In this document: positions 33,312-43,956 of the stretch, piece by piece
Position numbering within the stretch: position 1 is the stretch's first letter
How the letters are laid out: every line of letters starts with the position of its first letter
Assembly (NCBI GenBank): GCA_944472135.2
Contig: OX235267.1
Coordinates: 22,551,452-22,615,451 of the forward strand
From: Trichobilharzia regenti
Lineage: Eukaryota > Platyhelminthes > Trematoda > Strigeidida > Schistosomatidae
Length of the DNA stretch: 64,000 nucleotides
Direction of reading: 5' to 3'
Made by a program: the position numbers and the translations under genes
The notes under the pieces: model-generated
The model's database searches: none
What the model saw: only the letters and a program-made list of their open reading frames with translations
Told to the model about the DNA's origin: nothing

Positions 33312-34019
33312 CCGGCTTTGTCTTACCTCATATGTGACACCTAATTGGCTAATAAATTAAAACTTCTGACGATTCGCACTGCCAGCCAATGTCACTGGTG
33401 CGTATTTGTCCTAACACGCTTTTTCGAGAACCCACCGGTCGTGACTTCTGAGTAGATGGTGATTGACTATTTCTATCTCTGTATTGTTTAAATATTTACT
33501 GTTGATTGTTAATATGTTTCTTATATGAATTGCAGAATAATTCCGCTAAATACAAATTCCTGAATTCTGCCCTCTCTGTGTTTTGGTTGGATTCGTGTAA
33601 TTCGGTCATCTCGAAATACTAATACTAAGATTACAAATAATTACAACAGTAGAACATCAAGAAATCCACCCTGTAGTAGATTACTAATTGGAACTCGATT
33701 AGTTTTCAAATTTAAAAGTCCAAGACTCGGACTAAATAGCTCTTCAGAACCTCCTGGTTCTCACTGGTCCCCTGACTAATGTCCGTCCGTGATAAAGTCA
33801 AAACAGAAACTGAAAAAAAGGGGAAGATTACAAATGCCTTGATCAAGGGCCTCCCAGCTGCAAACCTGTTGCCGACATATCAATTATGATTCCTGCTGAA
33901 TCAGCAAAAGTAAAGCTATTGACTCTGAATACTTTCAGTTTTGCTCAACAGTCTGCACGTGTTTAAAGAAGGGAATATATCCTAGGAATAAATGAACCGA
34001 GAAATTTTAGTCCTAGTGG
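33312..34019. other. Unassigned sequence
   Basis: Contains fragments resembling SINE tails (gttctcactggtcc near 33760; ggtcgtgacttct near 33440) but no definable copy. Confidence 0.35.
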
Positions 34020-34360
34020 AACAACAGAAGACAAGGACCAGGCAACAGCTCGTTTATTACGGAAATCAGCACGTATTTATATATATTTCATGCACATTAT
34101 TATAGCTTATTCAGGCAGACAAACACAGTCTTCTGGTTGGTCGTTTCTTGCTCAAGGTTTTTCTGTACTGCTTGTGACTGGTTTCTCAGAAAGTTAAGCC
34201 ATATATCTGCGAATCGTATTTGCTCACGTTAAGTCTGCTGTGATTGATTGTTGAATCAGTTTTGTTCATATTTCTCACGGCCAATATTAGCGACATAGAC
34301 ACTGACGTAAATTAATGTCAACCAGTTGGCTAGCAGCCTGCTCTCACTACACTAGGAGTT
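34020..34360 (+). repeat. Interspersed repeat R2, copy 1 (solo-LTR-like)
   Basis: Aligns with 44687-45037 from acagaagacaaggnccaggcaacag to gctctcac.acac, with a conserved block tatctgcgaatcgtat and ctgctgtgattg. No coding sequence. The length and the TG...CA ends of the second copy suggest an LTR. Confidence 0.65.
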
Positions 34361-35094
34361 GGTGATCCAATTAGCCTTTTATGCCGCCTTCATAAAATCT
34401 CAACCTTCACAATGTTTCAAGCCACAGAGTTGTCAAGCAAACATGGTCCATTCTGTGTTTACTGTAGTACACTAGCTTCTTGTAACAATAATTATCCAAA
34501 GTTTTACTTATGTAACTGCTTTCTTGGCTTTTACTTCATTTTACCCATAGTTTTATCATTATAATTAAAAATGATTTTATGAAAAGGCATATGTTATGCA
34601 CTGTTATTGCTATTGGTCATTTCACCTCAGTGCATATAACTTTTTACTTAAGGGTGCTGCTGATTTACGACAGATTCACACACCTAGTGCCAATCTGATG
34701 ACATTTACCACTATATCTTCGAATGTCTAACGGGTATTACAATTTGATTATTTTGTTATGTGATATTTACCACAAATATATGAAATGCCTTTCACATGCA
34801 TTTTCATTTACACAGACTGATTTGCGGTTTTGTCAATCAATCTCTCAACAGGTTACGGCGTAATACAGCAATATCTCTGGTGACAAAAAGAGCCATCCTT
34901 TCATACACTTATATTTTTAAAGGGTTAGATAGGATGGAAAAGTTGAATACTGAAACGCACTTGCAGATTTCCTATTAATTTGTTCATTAGATATATCACA
35001 TAGTGAAGAAACAGTATTACTTATTGGATGACAATGTTTCGAACACAATTTATTGTTCATAATAATATCAATTAAAATCAAACAACTTCGAAAC
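34361..35094. other. Unassigned sequence
   Basis: No feature supported. Confidence 0.4.
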
Positions 35095-35400
35095 TTTAGT
35101 TTTATAGTTTTTTCTCTATTCTTTCCCCTATTTGTCGTCGTAGGAGTAGTAGAATTTTCCAGATGTTAGGGTGGACAGGTTTTGAATCATTCCTATTACA
35201 TGTATTTCCAGTTGATTCGATATATAAAGCTTCCGTTATCAATCTCTCCCTACACCCTGTTGCATTAGATTTTAGAACTGTCATCTTATTCCATCCTATT
35301 GTAGGGTTGAGTCTAATTGCATGTAGTACCATAGCTGAACTATTCTCTAGATTTCTTATCTTAACAAGATCAATTAATCCCGGATTTTGCATAAAAACCT
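35095..35400 (-). pseudogene. Penelope-like element remnant, C-terminal end
   Basis: A 96-codon minus frame reads IRLNPTIGWNKMTVLKSN, then RERLITEALYI and NTCNRNDSKPVHPNIWKI. The last two blocks match the RERLISETLHI...CLNRNDRLK tail of the PLE at 42450-43215, which follows the GIY-YIG nuclease. The nuclease itself is not present. Confidence 0.65.
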
Positions 35401-35682
35401 GGCGAAATCTATATTAGTTGACCCTGTTAAGATAAGAAATCTATGACTATCATTCAATGTGCAGTTTTGGTCACCAGTCCAAGGAGCTCTCTATCTCAGA
35501 GTTCTTTTTGAATTGATGTCGGATGATTTAGCTGCCTTCATCTCTAGTGTTTATAAATTAATTGAAAAACCACTTAATTCTTAATAAACCTCAGTTAAGA
35601 CTTTATACAGTCTTTGTTTATCATTACACTTTTCATGTAAAAAACTTAGTGGTCAGAATACTGACATGTGACTGACCATTAC

Positions 35683-35685
<3 letters not shown>

Positions 35686-35731
<46 letters not shown>
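35686..35731. repeat. (TA)n microsatellite
   Basis: About 23 uninterrupted TA units, 37 bp upstream of the proposed first annexin exon. Confidence 0.95.
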
Positions 35732-35734
<3 letters not shown>

Positions 35735-35767
35735 GTGAAAACTGATACAGTGGCGAAAACGATAACC

Positions 35768-35839
35768 ATGCGAATAATTTTAGACGCACTTACATTTCTA
35801 AGCTTTTTCGTCTCAGAGATAATTCTAATGTTTTCTGAG
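35768..35839 (+). CDS. Annexin gene, proposed exon 1 (hydrophobic leader)
   Basis: ATG in the context aaccATGCG opens 24 codons, MRIILDALTFLSFFVSEIIL then MFSE, ending at a consensus donor GAG|GTAAGT (35840). The peptide is a candidate signal or anchor sequence, although D7 and E17 make it atypical. It ends in phase 0, which joins to the micro-exon at 39167 and through it to the annexin core. The support is splice phase and context only; the next confirmed annexin exon is 8 kb away, so this could belong to another gene. Confidence 0.42.
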
Positions 35840-35989
35840 GTAAGTTACTTTATGTTCATAAAATTTTGATATCTGTTAGTCCATTTTCTCTATTTAAAAG
35901 TTTATAAATAGATTTATTATGAATTAGGGGCATCTGTATTGATTAGTTGACAACGCAATAGGTGGCATTAGAACTGAGGTTTATTCTAG

Positions 35990-36780
35990 TTGGCACTCAT
36001 CAGGATGGAGGTGATAAAGATAACCAACCAACCGACAGTGGCAATAACAACAACAACCGACATCAATCACCATCAACAGGAGGAATTTTACAGAGGCTAC
36101 TTTCTTCAGTTAGCCGGCTAGGAAGCACGGCTTCAACCGTAGGCAATCGGAACCGATGAAGATGCCAAAGTCAGCCAGCCAGCCAGCCAGAATCGGAAAG
36201 GCAATATGATACGCCTTCATCACTCTGAAATCAATCTCAAAATCTTCTGGTTTACTCAGCCAGAATTAGGAGGAAGATTCAGATTCTATTCAACGTCATT
36301 GTGAAGTCAGTCAGTTCTTCTATGTGGGTCAAAAACTTGCACAGTGTGTCACGAAGGGGTTTTCAACTGGTTACAGACATATCATCAACTGTCTTACCTG
36401 ACTCTGTACTGAAGGTCGAATGACAGGCAGGAAAGAATTAGTAACGAGAAACAATGTGGGAAAAGCCACTAAGAAAGAACCTGTCGTTCAACATATATAC
36501 AGGAGAAAATGGAGGTGGATTGCTCACATGCCACTGAGGTGACCGTCGAATGACATTGTGCGCTAGGCCATTAGTTGAGTGGTTCCCAAATAGGAAACGA
36601 CGAGTGGGTCGTCAGTGCGACGTTGATATGAAGGAGATCGTGTGTTGAGAGGAGGACGAGATGTGAGATTATGGATCCAACTAAAGAGGGCCGCGAAGAG
36701 TAGGACAAAGTGGATATGTGCTGTTTAAGCCCAATGTTTTACTCAGAACCCAAGGAAATAATAATAATACCCAAGATCTG
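35990..36780 (+). pseudogene. RTE-like retrotransposon fragment, 3' part
   Basis: Aligns with 62700-63420 (shared ggaggaattttacagaggctac, agccagccagaatcggaaaggca, tcatgtgag...gaggacgag). The coding signal corresponds to the RTE C-terminal region (RIGKARxAFITLKS-like), broken by many stops. It ends in aataataataat. Located in the first annexin intron, same orientation. Confidence 0.75.
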
Positions 36781-37144
36781 CAACTTGACGAGTAAACACA
36801 TTTTGTTGTGAACTGCTTAGTTTCAGATAAAGTATATATATTATTTGTTTTATCCATTATTAAACTGCCGACATCTTTCCACCAATTTATTTAAACATAG
36901 CATGCTTTATGAACTAAATAGCTAGCGATAAAGGAATATTTATGATTTTATACTGGAATATACATTGTAAGAACCTCAGTAAGACCAAAGGTTTCTCATA
37001 TATATGTTTAATGTTCAATTTAAGTATTATTCATTGTTTTATGCACAAAGATGTAGTGATTTTAAATTCCATTTTCGTTTATGTTTTTATCTTCGTTTGA
37101 CAGAAATCAGACTTTCTTTTCTGTCTTGTACACTAAATATATTT
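36781..37144. other. Intron sequence, nothing assigned
   Basis: AT-rich; no feature supported. Confidence 0.4.
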
Positions 37145-37320
37145 AATGCCTCGGTGGTAGAGCGGTAGAATGAATGGTTGCCACCCATGCGTGTGATCCT
37201 GGGTTCAATCCCCAGCTTATGAACTTCCAAACCTCAATTAGCCGGTCGTAAGCCCCTTAAAAAGGGAAGATTGAGCGTGTGGCTAGAGCAATCACATAAA
37301 ATAAAAGTAAAGCTATTGTT
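37145..37320 (+). repeat. tRNA-derived SINE (second type)
   Basis: Head with A box tggtagagcgg and B box gggttcaatccc in tRNA spacing, followed by a body (attagccggtcgtaagcccc...gattgagcgtgtggctagagc) not shared with families T, H1 or H2. The aminoacyl stem does not pair, so it is not a tRNA gene. Confidence 0.7.
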
Positions 37321-38339
37321 ATTGAAACTTCAAAGTTCAATACTGAAGGCTCATTTTCTTTTCGGAATGCAAAGAAATAAGAAAAAATAAACGTGAAAAG
37401 GATTTAGGTTTCTCAAATAGTTCTTATGTTCTGCAAGTATTGTCATCCTGATATTGTATACATTCTTGACACACACGTGACGTTTGCCTAAAAAAAAACT
37501 ATGCTTTCGTCATTTCTACTTATTGATACATGTACATACAGCGAATGCTGAAGTCTTCTTCATGTGTAGTTTTCTGAATCTTCATTGATTTTCAGCTTTT
37601 TTTTACTTCTTATTTTAAAGTATTTGCTTCTGCAACACGAATAAAGCTAATAAAGTGCTTATTTTGAGCAAATTGTGAGTCAGACTGACAAGCAAAGCTA
37701 CTTCACTCACGTGTGAGTCACAATATATTTATCTCAAGGCATTCTGTATTAAACTTGGCATTACCATTGACTTGTTGACTAGATGATTTGTATTTTTTTC
37801 GGGATTTTCAAGTCTTTAATTAAATCAAAAGACTGATCTTGTTGAAATTATTATTATGAATATCCCATTGATTGATTACACTAGACTGCAGTGCCTGGTT
37901 TCTGTTAACATCCTGACGCCTGGTACAAACGCTTCGACAATGGCTTGAGTTCAACAAATACCAACTGATTCCCATTGCTTAGTAGTCTAGTAAATAATAT
38001 CTTGTCATTTGAAGCAAGAGGTACTAGGTTCATTTGTCGGTGAGAACACCACCATTCACCAGGAAATCCAACTGGTGGGTTCCAGATACGACAAAACACG
38101 TTCCTTGGATTCCACAAGGTTGAACACTTAATTTATGAATAAAATAAAATGTGAAATAAAACAAAAATCTAACAAGTATTACGTCTGTTATTTGGTGAAT
38201 GATGGAAAACAGTAGGATACCATAGAAGTGAATTTCTCGAAGAAATTCATTCTTCCCCAAGTGGTTCGAATCTGCGTCTATCATTGATGAAGTTAGAGAT
38301 ATTACCACCTTTTGAACATTCGTTGAGAATATGTTCTGT
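37321..38339. other. Intron sequence, nothing assigned
   Basis: No exon, RNA or repeat seen; small open frames on the minus strand lack motifs. Confidence 0.4.
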
Positions 38340-38470
38340 GGGTACGTGTCTGATTGCAGCCGCAGGCTGAAATAACGTACAGGAGATTAATTCCTTAAGG
38401 GTTGTAGATACATCTTACTGAAGAGTGTCAGTAAGCAGAAAGCCTTGTTCTACAGCTTCTTATTGATTTT
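38340..38470 (+). repeat. H2 SINE fragment with hammerhead-like core
   Basis: agatacatcttactgaagag...cagaaagcc...cagcttcttattg aligns with the H2 3' half. At 38409-38455 the cores CUGAAGA and GAAA are both kept, but stem II pairs poorly and stem III is altered. Confidence 0.5.
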
Positions 38471-38479
38471 CCCCATTAT

Positions 38480-38735
38480 TTATTTATTTAATGTTTTCCT
38501 ATGTCTACTGAGTGGAACATAGAGCCTCAAGCTTGAAACTTGAATTCTCAGCAGTAGTGGTGTTTTTTACGGGGTGAAGTTATTAACCATACACCCAACT
38601 TACCCTCCTTACACTACGTACTACGAGCCAAGCAACTCTGAGGAGTACATCACCTGAAGATCGAACCTCAGACCATGTGCATGACTGGCGATTATTCTAA
38701 CACTGAACCACAGACTTACTATCCCCAACCATCTA
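38480..38735 (-). repeat. Family T tRNA-derived SINE, old copy
   Basis: On the plus strand the body motifs agtggaacatagagc and caagcttgaaact are followed by gatcgaacctcagacc (B box, inverted) and the head. Diverged by many substitutions and indels. Confidence 0.7.
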
Positions 38736-39166
38736 AATATTATTCAAAGTATACAGCGATGACGAATGTATATGCATGCCGATCACATTGCCTACATGAC
38801 TGATAGAATTCAGTTAATACTACTACTACTACTACTAAAGACTACTTACATGACACTGATTAATTCCCAATGACCAGTCATTGTGAGCTTCATGTCTATA
38901 TAAACGGACTTTCCAACAATGGTATACTCTGTTATATTGAAGAATTTTATTTTGCAACTTAACTTTGGAATACTTAGACCGTGGCTACTAATATCACCTT
39001 CATTTGAACGAAATTGATGAACAAAAAAGGTCCTTTAATTTGGTTAGTTAATGGGATTGTATTTGCATTCTACTTTAAGTAATAATAGTCTGTAGTTGGA
39101 TTTTTCCCTTGATATGATCAACTAGTAACTTCTTATTCCTTATTGTTTTTAATTTTTTCCATACAG

Positions 39167-39183
39167 ACACAAGATAAACAAGA
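39167..39183 (+). CDS. Annexin gene, 17-nt micro-exon
   Basis: Flanked by a strong acceptor (TTTTTTCCATACAG) and a strong donor (GTAAGTG). It carries five codons plus two bases (TQDKQ + GA). Entering in phase 0 from the exon at 35768 and leaving with two bases, it completes Glu with the first base of the exon at 43957; both joins work without a stop. Micro-exons are common in schistosome secreted-protein genes. Transcript support is needed, as such a short exon could occur by chance. Confidence 0.55.
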
Positions 39184-39284
39184 GTAAGTGAAAATTTTAT
39201 TCCAGGATGTGAGTACCAATCATCCAATATGGAAGGAAAATCAATTTTTTGTCGATATTTGTTTATAAATATTATTATATCCTT

Positions 39285-40215
39285 TAATTCCTAGAGAAAC
39301 ATAGGGCTTCAGCTGCGCATCTCCATTGCCTTCGATTTTCTGACAACTTTTTCACCCCTCTCCAAGTCTGTCCACATGCTTTCATCCTCCCCCAAGTCAC
39401 CCTTGGACGACCAACTCGCCGCTTACCTTTCGGGTTCCACTCCAGCGATGGCTTGTCTAGTGATGTCACTTGATGGTTTGTTTCCTTAGAGTATGGCCAA
39501 TCCATCTCCATTTCTTCCTGCCTATTTGTTGCACAATAGGTTCCCGGTTGGTTCTCTCATTGCCACAGATCTCTGTTGCTGCTGATCTTTTCTGGCCGGC
39601 CATCTGATATTGAGTATTGAGCGAAAACAAGTGTTAATGAAGGTCTGAAGTTTCTTCGAGATGCTCTTTATGACGCGCTGGCCAAGTCTCTGATCCGTAT
39701 AGTAAATGACACTGACTTCACATTGGAGTTGAAAATCCGGATGTTATTTTTGATGCTGAGTGCTGTTGACCTACACACAGATTTGAGAGTAATGAAAGCT
39801 TGTCTTGCCTTTCCGATTCTGGCTTTGATATCTTCATCAGTTCCGTCCGCCTGTAGTTCAAACGATGCTTCCCGGGTAGGTGGATAGGTAAAGGAGGTTG
39901 TTTCTTTCACGTTCCTCCCATTTATGCTGGCTGATTGTTGTCTGTTGTTGTTGTTGCTGTTGGTGTTGGCCAGGAATCTTCATCACCTCTGTTTTATCTA
40001 TGTTCACTTGAAGTCCTATCTTCTCTGGATGCTTCTTCTTCCAGCTTGTTGCTTTTCACTTGCATATCTTCCAGTTTGTGGGAAATCAGACATATATCAT
40101 CGGCGAAGTCCAGATCCTCCAAGTTCTTGTTTTGTGTGAGTCCATTTTATGCCTGTTTCTTCATTGCCTGTTGTCTGTCTCATTATCCAATCTACTGCAA
40201 TCAGGAAGATCATTG
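39285..40215 (-). pseudogene. RTE-like retrotransposon, 3' half
   Basis: Minus-strand frames at 39910-39668 and 39511-39284 read DGTDEDIKARIGKARQAFIT, LSIKNNIRIFNSNVKS, WNPKGKRRVGRPRVTWGR and KLSENRRQWRCAAEAL, the C-terminal region of the RTE family at 56385-57600. Upstream, the FADDICLIS-type catalytic box is readable near 40100 in another frame. A (CAA)n run lies between. The copy is very similar to 56640-57600 in inverted orientation and is 5'-truncated at about 40215. Confidence 0.85.
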
Positions 40216-40257
40216 ATAATTAAATTTCATTGAATTCAACAGTGAAGAATTAGAATT

Positions 40258-40296
40258 GTTTATTAGATGTATCACTGTGTGATACATCTAATAAAC
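40258..40296. repeat. Perfect 18-bp hairpin
   Basis: The arms gtttattagatgtatcac and gtgatacatctaataaac flank tgt with no mismatch. It lies about 40 bp beyond the 5' truncation point of the RTE fragment, in annexin intron sequence. Confidence 0.85.
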
Positions 40297-40614
40297 GAGC
40301 TAATATGGAATTATTACTACCACAGTGGCCAAGATTTACACATGTATTAATTAAGAAGAGCAAGTAGTTCAACAAAGGGTCTTTTTGATGAGTTCATTTA
40401 CATAGCTATACATTCATCTTCCTATGCAAGTTTTAGTATGAATTTACAATAGAGTAAACGACATAGTTAGTTAGCTGTGGCAACGAAGACAAAAATCAAG
40501 ATATCATTCTCATCACCAATGAATCAAAATGTATATAGTACAGACTAATTAAAATAAAACAGAAATTGTATGAAAATTAGTAGGTTTGCAGCAATAGTTT
40601 GAGCTTGATAGAAT

Positions 40615-40690
40615 CTAATCTGTACCAGATGAAGAATTACACGCATAAAATAAGTCACCACCTAGTGTCCAAGCAAAGTACCCATTGGAA
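40615..40690 (+). repeat. H2 SINE 3' tail fragment
   Basis: ctgtaccagatgaagaa...cacctagtgtccaagcaaagtaccc matches the tail of 41820-41905 and 56250-56325 (ctgcaccaaac..gactagaca...gtgcccaa). It abuts the left arm of the large inverted repeat. Confidence 0.5.
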
Positions 40691-40699
40691 ACATTTATT

Positions 40700-41566
40700 T
40701 CCCGATACGAATTTAAAACAAGTAATAAAGGCTAATAAAGCAGGATTTAATGAATTCATCAAATTTCGGTAGAACTCGTCAGCTGAATACTCTGCATACA
40801 CGGATGTATATACTTTTTAAATTACACTGGGAGATATAAGACTGATAAATTGAATTAGCCATGCAGAAAGACAGGTGCGAATGTTTTCCAGGTCATGTTC
40901 AAATAGATAAGGGGAGAGAGAGTATGAGAGATCAAAATTAAGATAAATTGCATTACGCTTCAATTACATCACTTAGATAAACAATCAGTCATTAGAGGAT
41001 ATAACAAGAATTGCAGATTCGAATTGCACAAAACCAGGTCTCTGTGTACAAAAGGAGATAGTCGTGGTTCTGAATCCACCATGGTAATACGTTTTGCTTG
41101 TTATTCTTTACTTATTATTATTCTACCTCTTTTTATTATCATTATTATTATTATTCTTGATTCATTTAAATTTATCCTTTATCAGTAGGATTACCTTAAC
41201 CCACTTCAACACTATTATTATTGTTATTATAACTATTACTATTAATATTAATCTGTTTGAAATTTTTGTTATATTCTCTAATGACTGATTATTTATCTAA
41301 GTGATGTAATTGAAGCGTAATGCAATTTATCTTAATTTTGATCTCTCATACTCTCTCTCCCCTTATCTATTTGAACATGACCTGGAAAACATTCACACCT
41401 GTCTTTCTGCATGGCTAATTCAATTTATCAGTCTTATATCTCCCAATGTAATTTAAAAAGTATATACATCCGTGTATGCAGAGTATTCAGCTGACGAGTT
41501 CTACCGAAATTTGATGAATTCATTAAATCCTGCTTTATTAACCTTTATTGTTTGTTTTAAAAGTAT
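40700..41566. repeat. Large inverted repeat (foldback), arms about 300 bp
   Basis: The left arm 40700-41015 and the right arm 41262-41566 are reverse complements at roughly 95% by eye (for example gcaggatttaatgaattc, tgtatatactttttaaatt, ggggagagagagtatgagag). The 246-bp spacer is rich in ATT triplets. No ORF for a transposase is present. It could be a foldback or MITE-type element or an inverted duplication. Confidence 0.88.
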
Positions 41567-41589
41567 CCATTACAGTCTTACAGAAAGTC

Positions 41590-41910
41590 AACAGCGAGTC
41601 TGAAGAGCTCAATGGTAACGTCTCTAACTGCAGTGCTGGGTGATGCGGTTTGAGTCTCAGAATGGACGTGACTTCCATCAAAAAAGCAGATACTCCTAGC
41701 AGACGAGTGCCAAGAAGCGCGAAACCTAGGCCTAAGGCTTCTTGATGATTGCCTCCAATCATCTAATAACAACAGTTCTACGTGTACCGTGATGGTTAAC
41801 CATCTATAATGTTGGTCATATTGCAGACCTGACTGAACAGAATTTAGTCTGCACCAAACGAGGGACTAGACTCATGACATTACTTACTACTTAATGTCCA
41901 AAAAGATTGA
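41590..41910 (+). repeat. Full-length hammerhead-bearing SINE, family H2
   Basis: Head with an A box (gagctcaatggtaacg) and a B box (ggtttgagtctc), the hammerhead segment at 41692-41738, then the body gattgcctccaatcatctaat and a tail ctgcaccaaacgag...gactagac. This is the most complete copy of the family in the window. It lies directly after the large inverted repeat. Confidence 0.75.
41692..41738 (+). ncRNA. Hammerhead-like motif of the H2 SINE
   Basis: Core C-A-GACGA (consensus CUGANGA with U4 changed to A), stem II GUGC/GCGC around CAAGAA, GAAA, minimal stem III ACC-UA-GGC, and flanking stem I CCU/AGG. The U4 and 16.1 changes predict loss of cleavage, but the architecture is unmistakable when compared with 30364-30412. 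Confidence 0.5.
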
Positions 41911-42449
41911 TATTAAATCGTTTGCAAATTGAGATGTAATCAGTAAAAGCAAGAATAAATATAATTTGGTATCACGTAAGCGAAAACTAAAATGAAATCA
42001 AGGTTAACAATCACAGACTGGTCAGAATGGCTAAACAAAAACACTGGAAAAGAAACGAAATCCGAATCTGGGAATAAAAATGTTGTACGCAACATTTCAG
42101 GCTTTTTCACTTTAATTCACATACCTGTTTGCAATTTACAATACTTGAAATTGTGAGAATAGCAAGACAGATCAACGTTGAAACCACCAATGCGATTACC
42201 ACATTTTCTTTCAGTCTTTTCGTTAGATAGCAAAAAATACTTGTCAATATATCTTCCAAAAGTGTCAAGCACATTAAAAACCAACAGGATATTTCAGATT
42301 CTTTGCAAACCACCAAACAGATATCTGATGAAAATAGCATCAGCTGTTTGCAGAATAAATTTAAAATTTAAAAAGGGCATTAAATCAATTTGTTATATAT
42401 GTCCAAACGAAGTTCACTGTTAACAGTTTGAAAAAAATTGGGCATTGGG
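41911..42449. other. Intron sequence, nothing assigned
   Basis: A 77-codon minus frame (42340-42107) contains a hydrophobic segment but no splice or family evidence. Confidence 0.4.
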
Positions 42450-43215
42450 TATATGATATTCATTATAATAAAGGTTTTTGTATTTCCCAATGAATGAAAA
42501 ACAAAACGATATTGTTTTTACTAACGTTTCGCTATTTAATGCTAATAGCTTTCTCAAAGTATTATTAAACCGGAATTTACAAAATCTCAGCATACATATA
42601 ACAAAGAGTTAAGAGGTGAGGTCAAGTTAAAAGGACAGAATGAAAGTCAAAATAACAATGGAGATCAAAGGTAATAGTACATCAGTTATGATATCAAAAT
42701 AAAGTTTATTAACTTGATCATCGTTCGTCTGTTTGGGGTCATTTTTCTTTGTCAAGTGGGTCAATTGATAAAGACAACGAAATTAAGTGTAGATGGTTGG
42801 ATTTGATCAGTGTGTAAAATTATAAAAGAAGTGTGTATTCACATAAAGAATTTGCTTATCATATTCGTGTTGATTTTGTCACTTCATGGGGGAGAGAGGT
42901 GTTGTAACCAGGTCAGATTCTGTTTTAGTCTATCATTCCTATTCAGGCAATTTGGATTCCACTTGATATGAAGTGTTTCTGATATTAGACGTTCTCTGTG
43001 ATTTCTGAAGTTTTTCTGGATTATTTCAATATAGTCAAAATCAATTTTGTGGCCTGATTCTATAGACCTATGGCTGATGATTTTTCAAGTTTTCGTAGTT
43101 CAACCGGATTTCTCGGTGGTCGAACAGATGCCCTGCGGTGTTCATTTCTTCTGATTTTGATTTTTCAAGATGTTTGTCCTATGTATATCGTATCACATTC
43201 TAAGCATTTTTAAAA
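42450..43215 (-). pseudogene. Penelope-like element, GIY-YIG part and 3' region (second subfamily)
   Basis: The minus strand reads CLECDTIYIGQTS, a stop, then KIKIRRNEHRRASVR: the GIY-YIG core with its Arg and Glu-containing helix. After a frame change, GHKIDFDYIEIIQKNFRNHR and ERLISETLHIKWNPNCLNRN follow, the PLE tail also seen at 35095-35400. Three or more stops or shifts are present. A non-coding 3' segment continues to about 42450. It lies in the intron before annexin exon 3. Confidence 0.8.
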
Positions 43216-43956
43216 ATCAGTTATTAAGAAATGTTCTATGTTAAGCAATATATTTAGATATTTTAAAATGTTAAGTTTATTCAGGGAAAAGATTATAGGA
43301 CTTATCTGACTGGTATGGCTGAACTATGGACTCTGTGGATAAGTATGTTGCCAATTCAAGGGAGAAGCGCGAAATTGAGTCTCTGCTCGGTCTCATGTAT
43401 TCTCGTAAAAAGAAAACTTAAGTATCTGTAGCCAGGATAGACGTTTATGCAGTTAACATTAGGCTGATTCAATTTGATTAATTAATTAATTTTAGTCCTA
43501 GGCTTATTTTGATGTCTTGGAAGTTGAACTACAGCCTCCTCATCATCTGATTTCAAAGTGGCTGGCGAATTTATTGCAGCCCGTAATAAAAGCTTCCCTG
43601 GACGTTTTATCTCTCTGTGCCAGCATTATTACTAATCTAGTCCATATAAATCAAGTTTGGATAATTTACATCCATGCAACCTTCATGATTAGTATTCATC
43701 AATTTATAGATGTAGATAAACAGTAGTTTCTCTTCTCTCATCTATGTGTATTTTCAAATGAAAAGCAAAATGTAAGAAGTAATCCCTAGTTCTTAGTCTA
43801 TAGGAAATCAAAATGTATTTTGTGTTTACTGACCGAAATAAAAACAACTTCGGGTTGAAGGACAACAGATACTTTTAGTTTTTTAAACCCTCATGAAGTA
43901 ATTAAGTCTTTTTGAAAAAATATGTGCAGTTGAATACCTGCTCAGTATTCTTTCAG
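43216..43956. other. Intron sequence, nothing assigned
   Basis: No exon with good splice sites or repeat recognised. Confidence 0.4.

Noticed and set aside
33720..33790. Possible hammerhead near gactcggactaaatagc
   Set aside because: Core CUGANGA and GAAA could not be placed; only SINE tail similarity remains.
37150..37220. Possible tRNA gene (good A and B boxes)
   Set aside because: The acceptor and anticodon stems do not pair and a SINE body follows; the same holds for the heads at 32276, 54562 and 58490.
39924..40216. Leu/Val-rich plus-strand frames that look like membrane segments
   Set aside because: They are antisense reads of the (CAA)n and flanking RTE sequence on the minus strand; the same artefact appears at 56489-56958.
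42107..42340. 77-codon minus frame with a hydrophobic segment
   Set aside because: No family motif, no splice context, AT-rich composition; likely chance.
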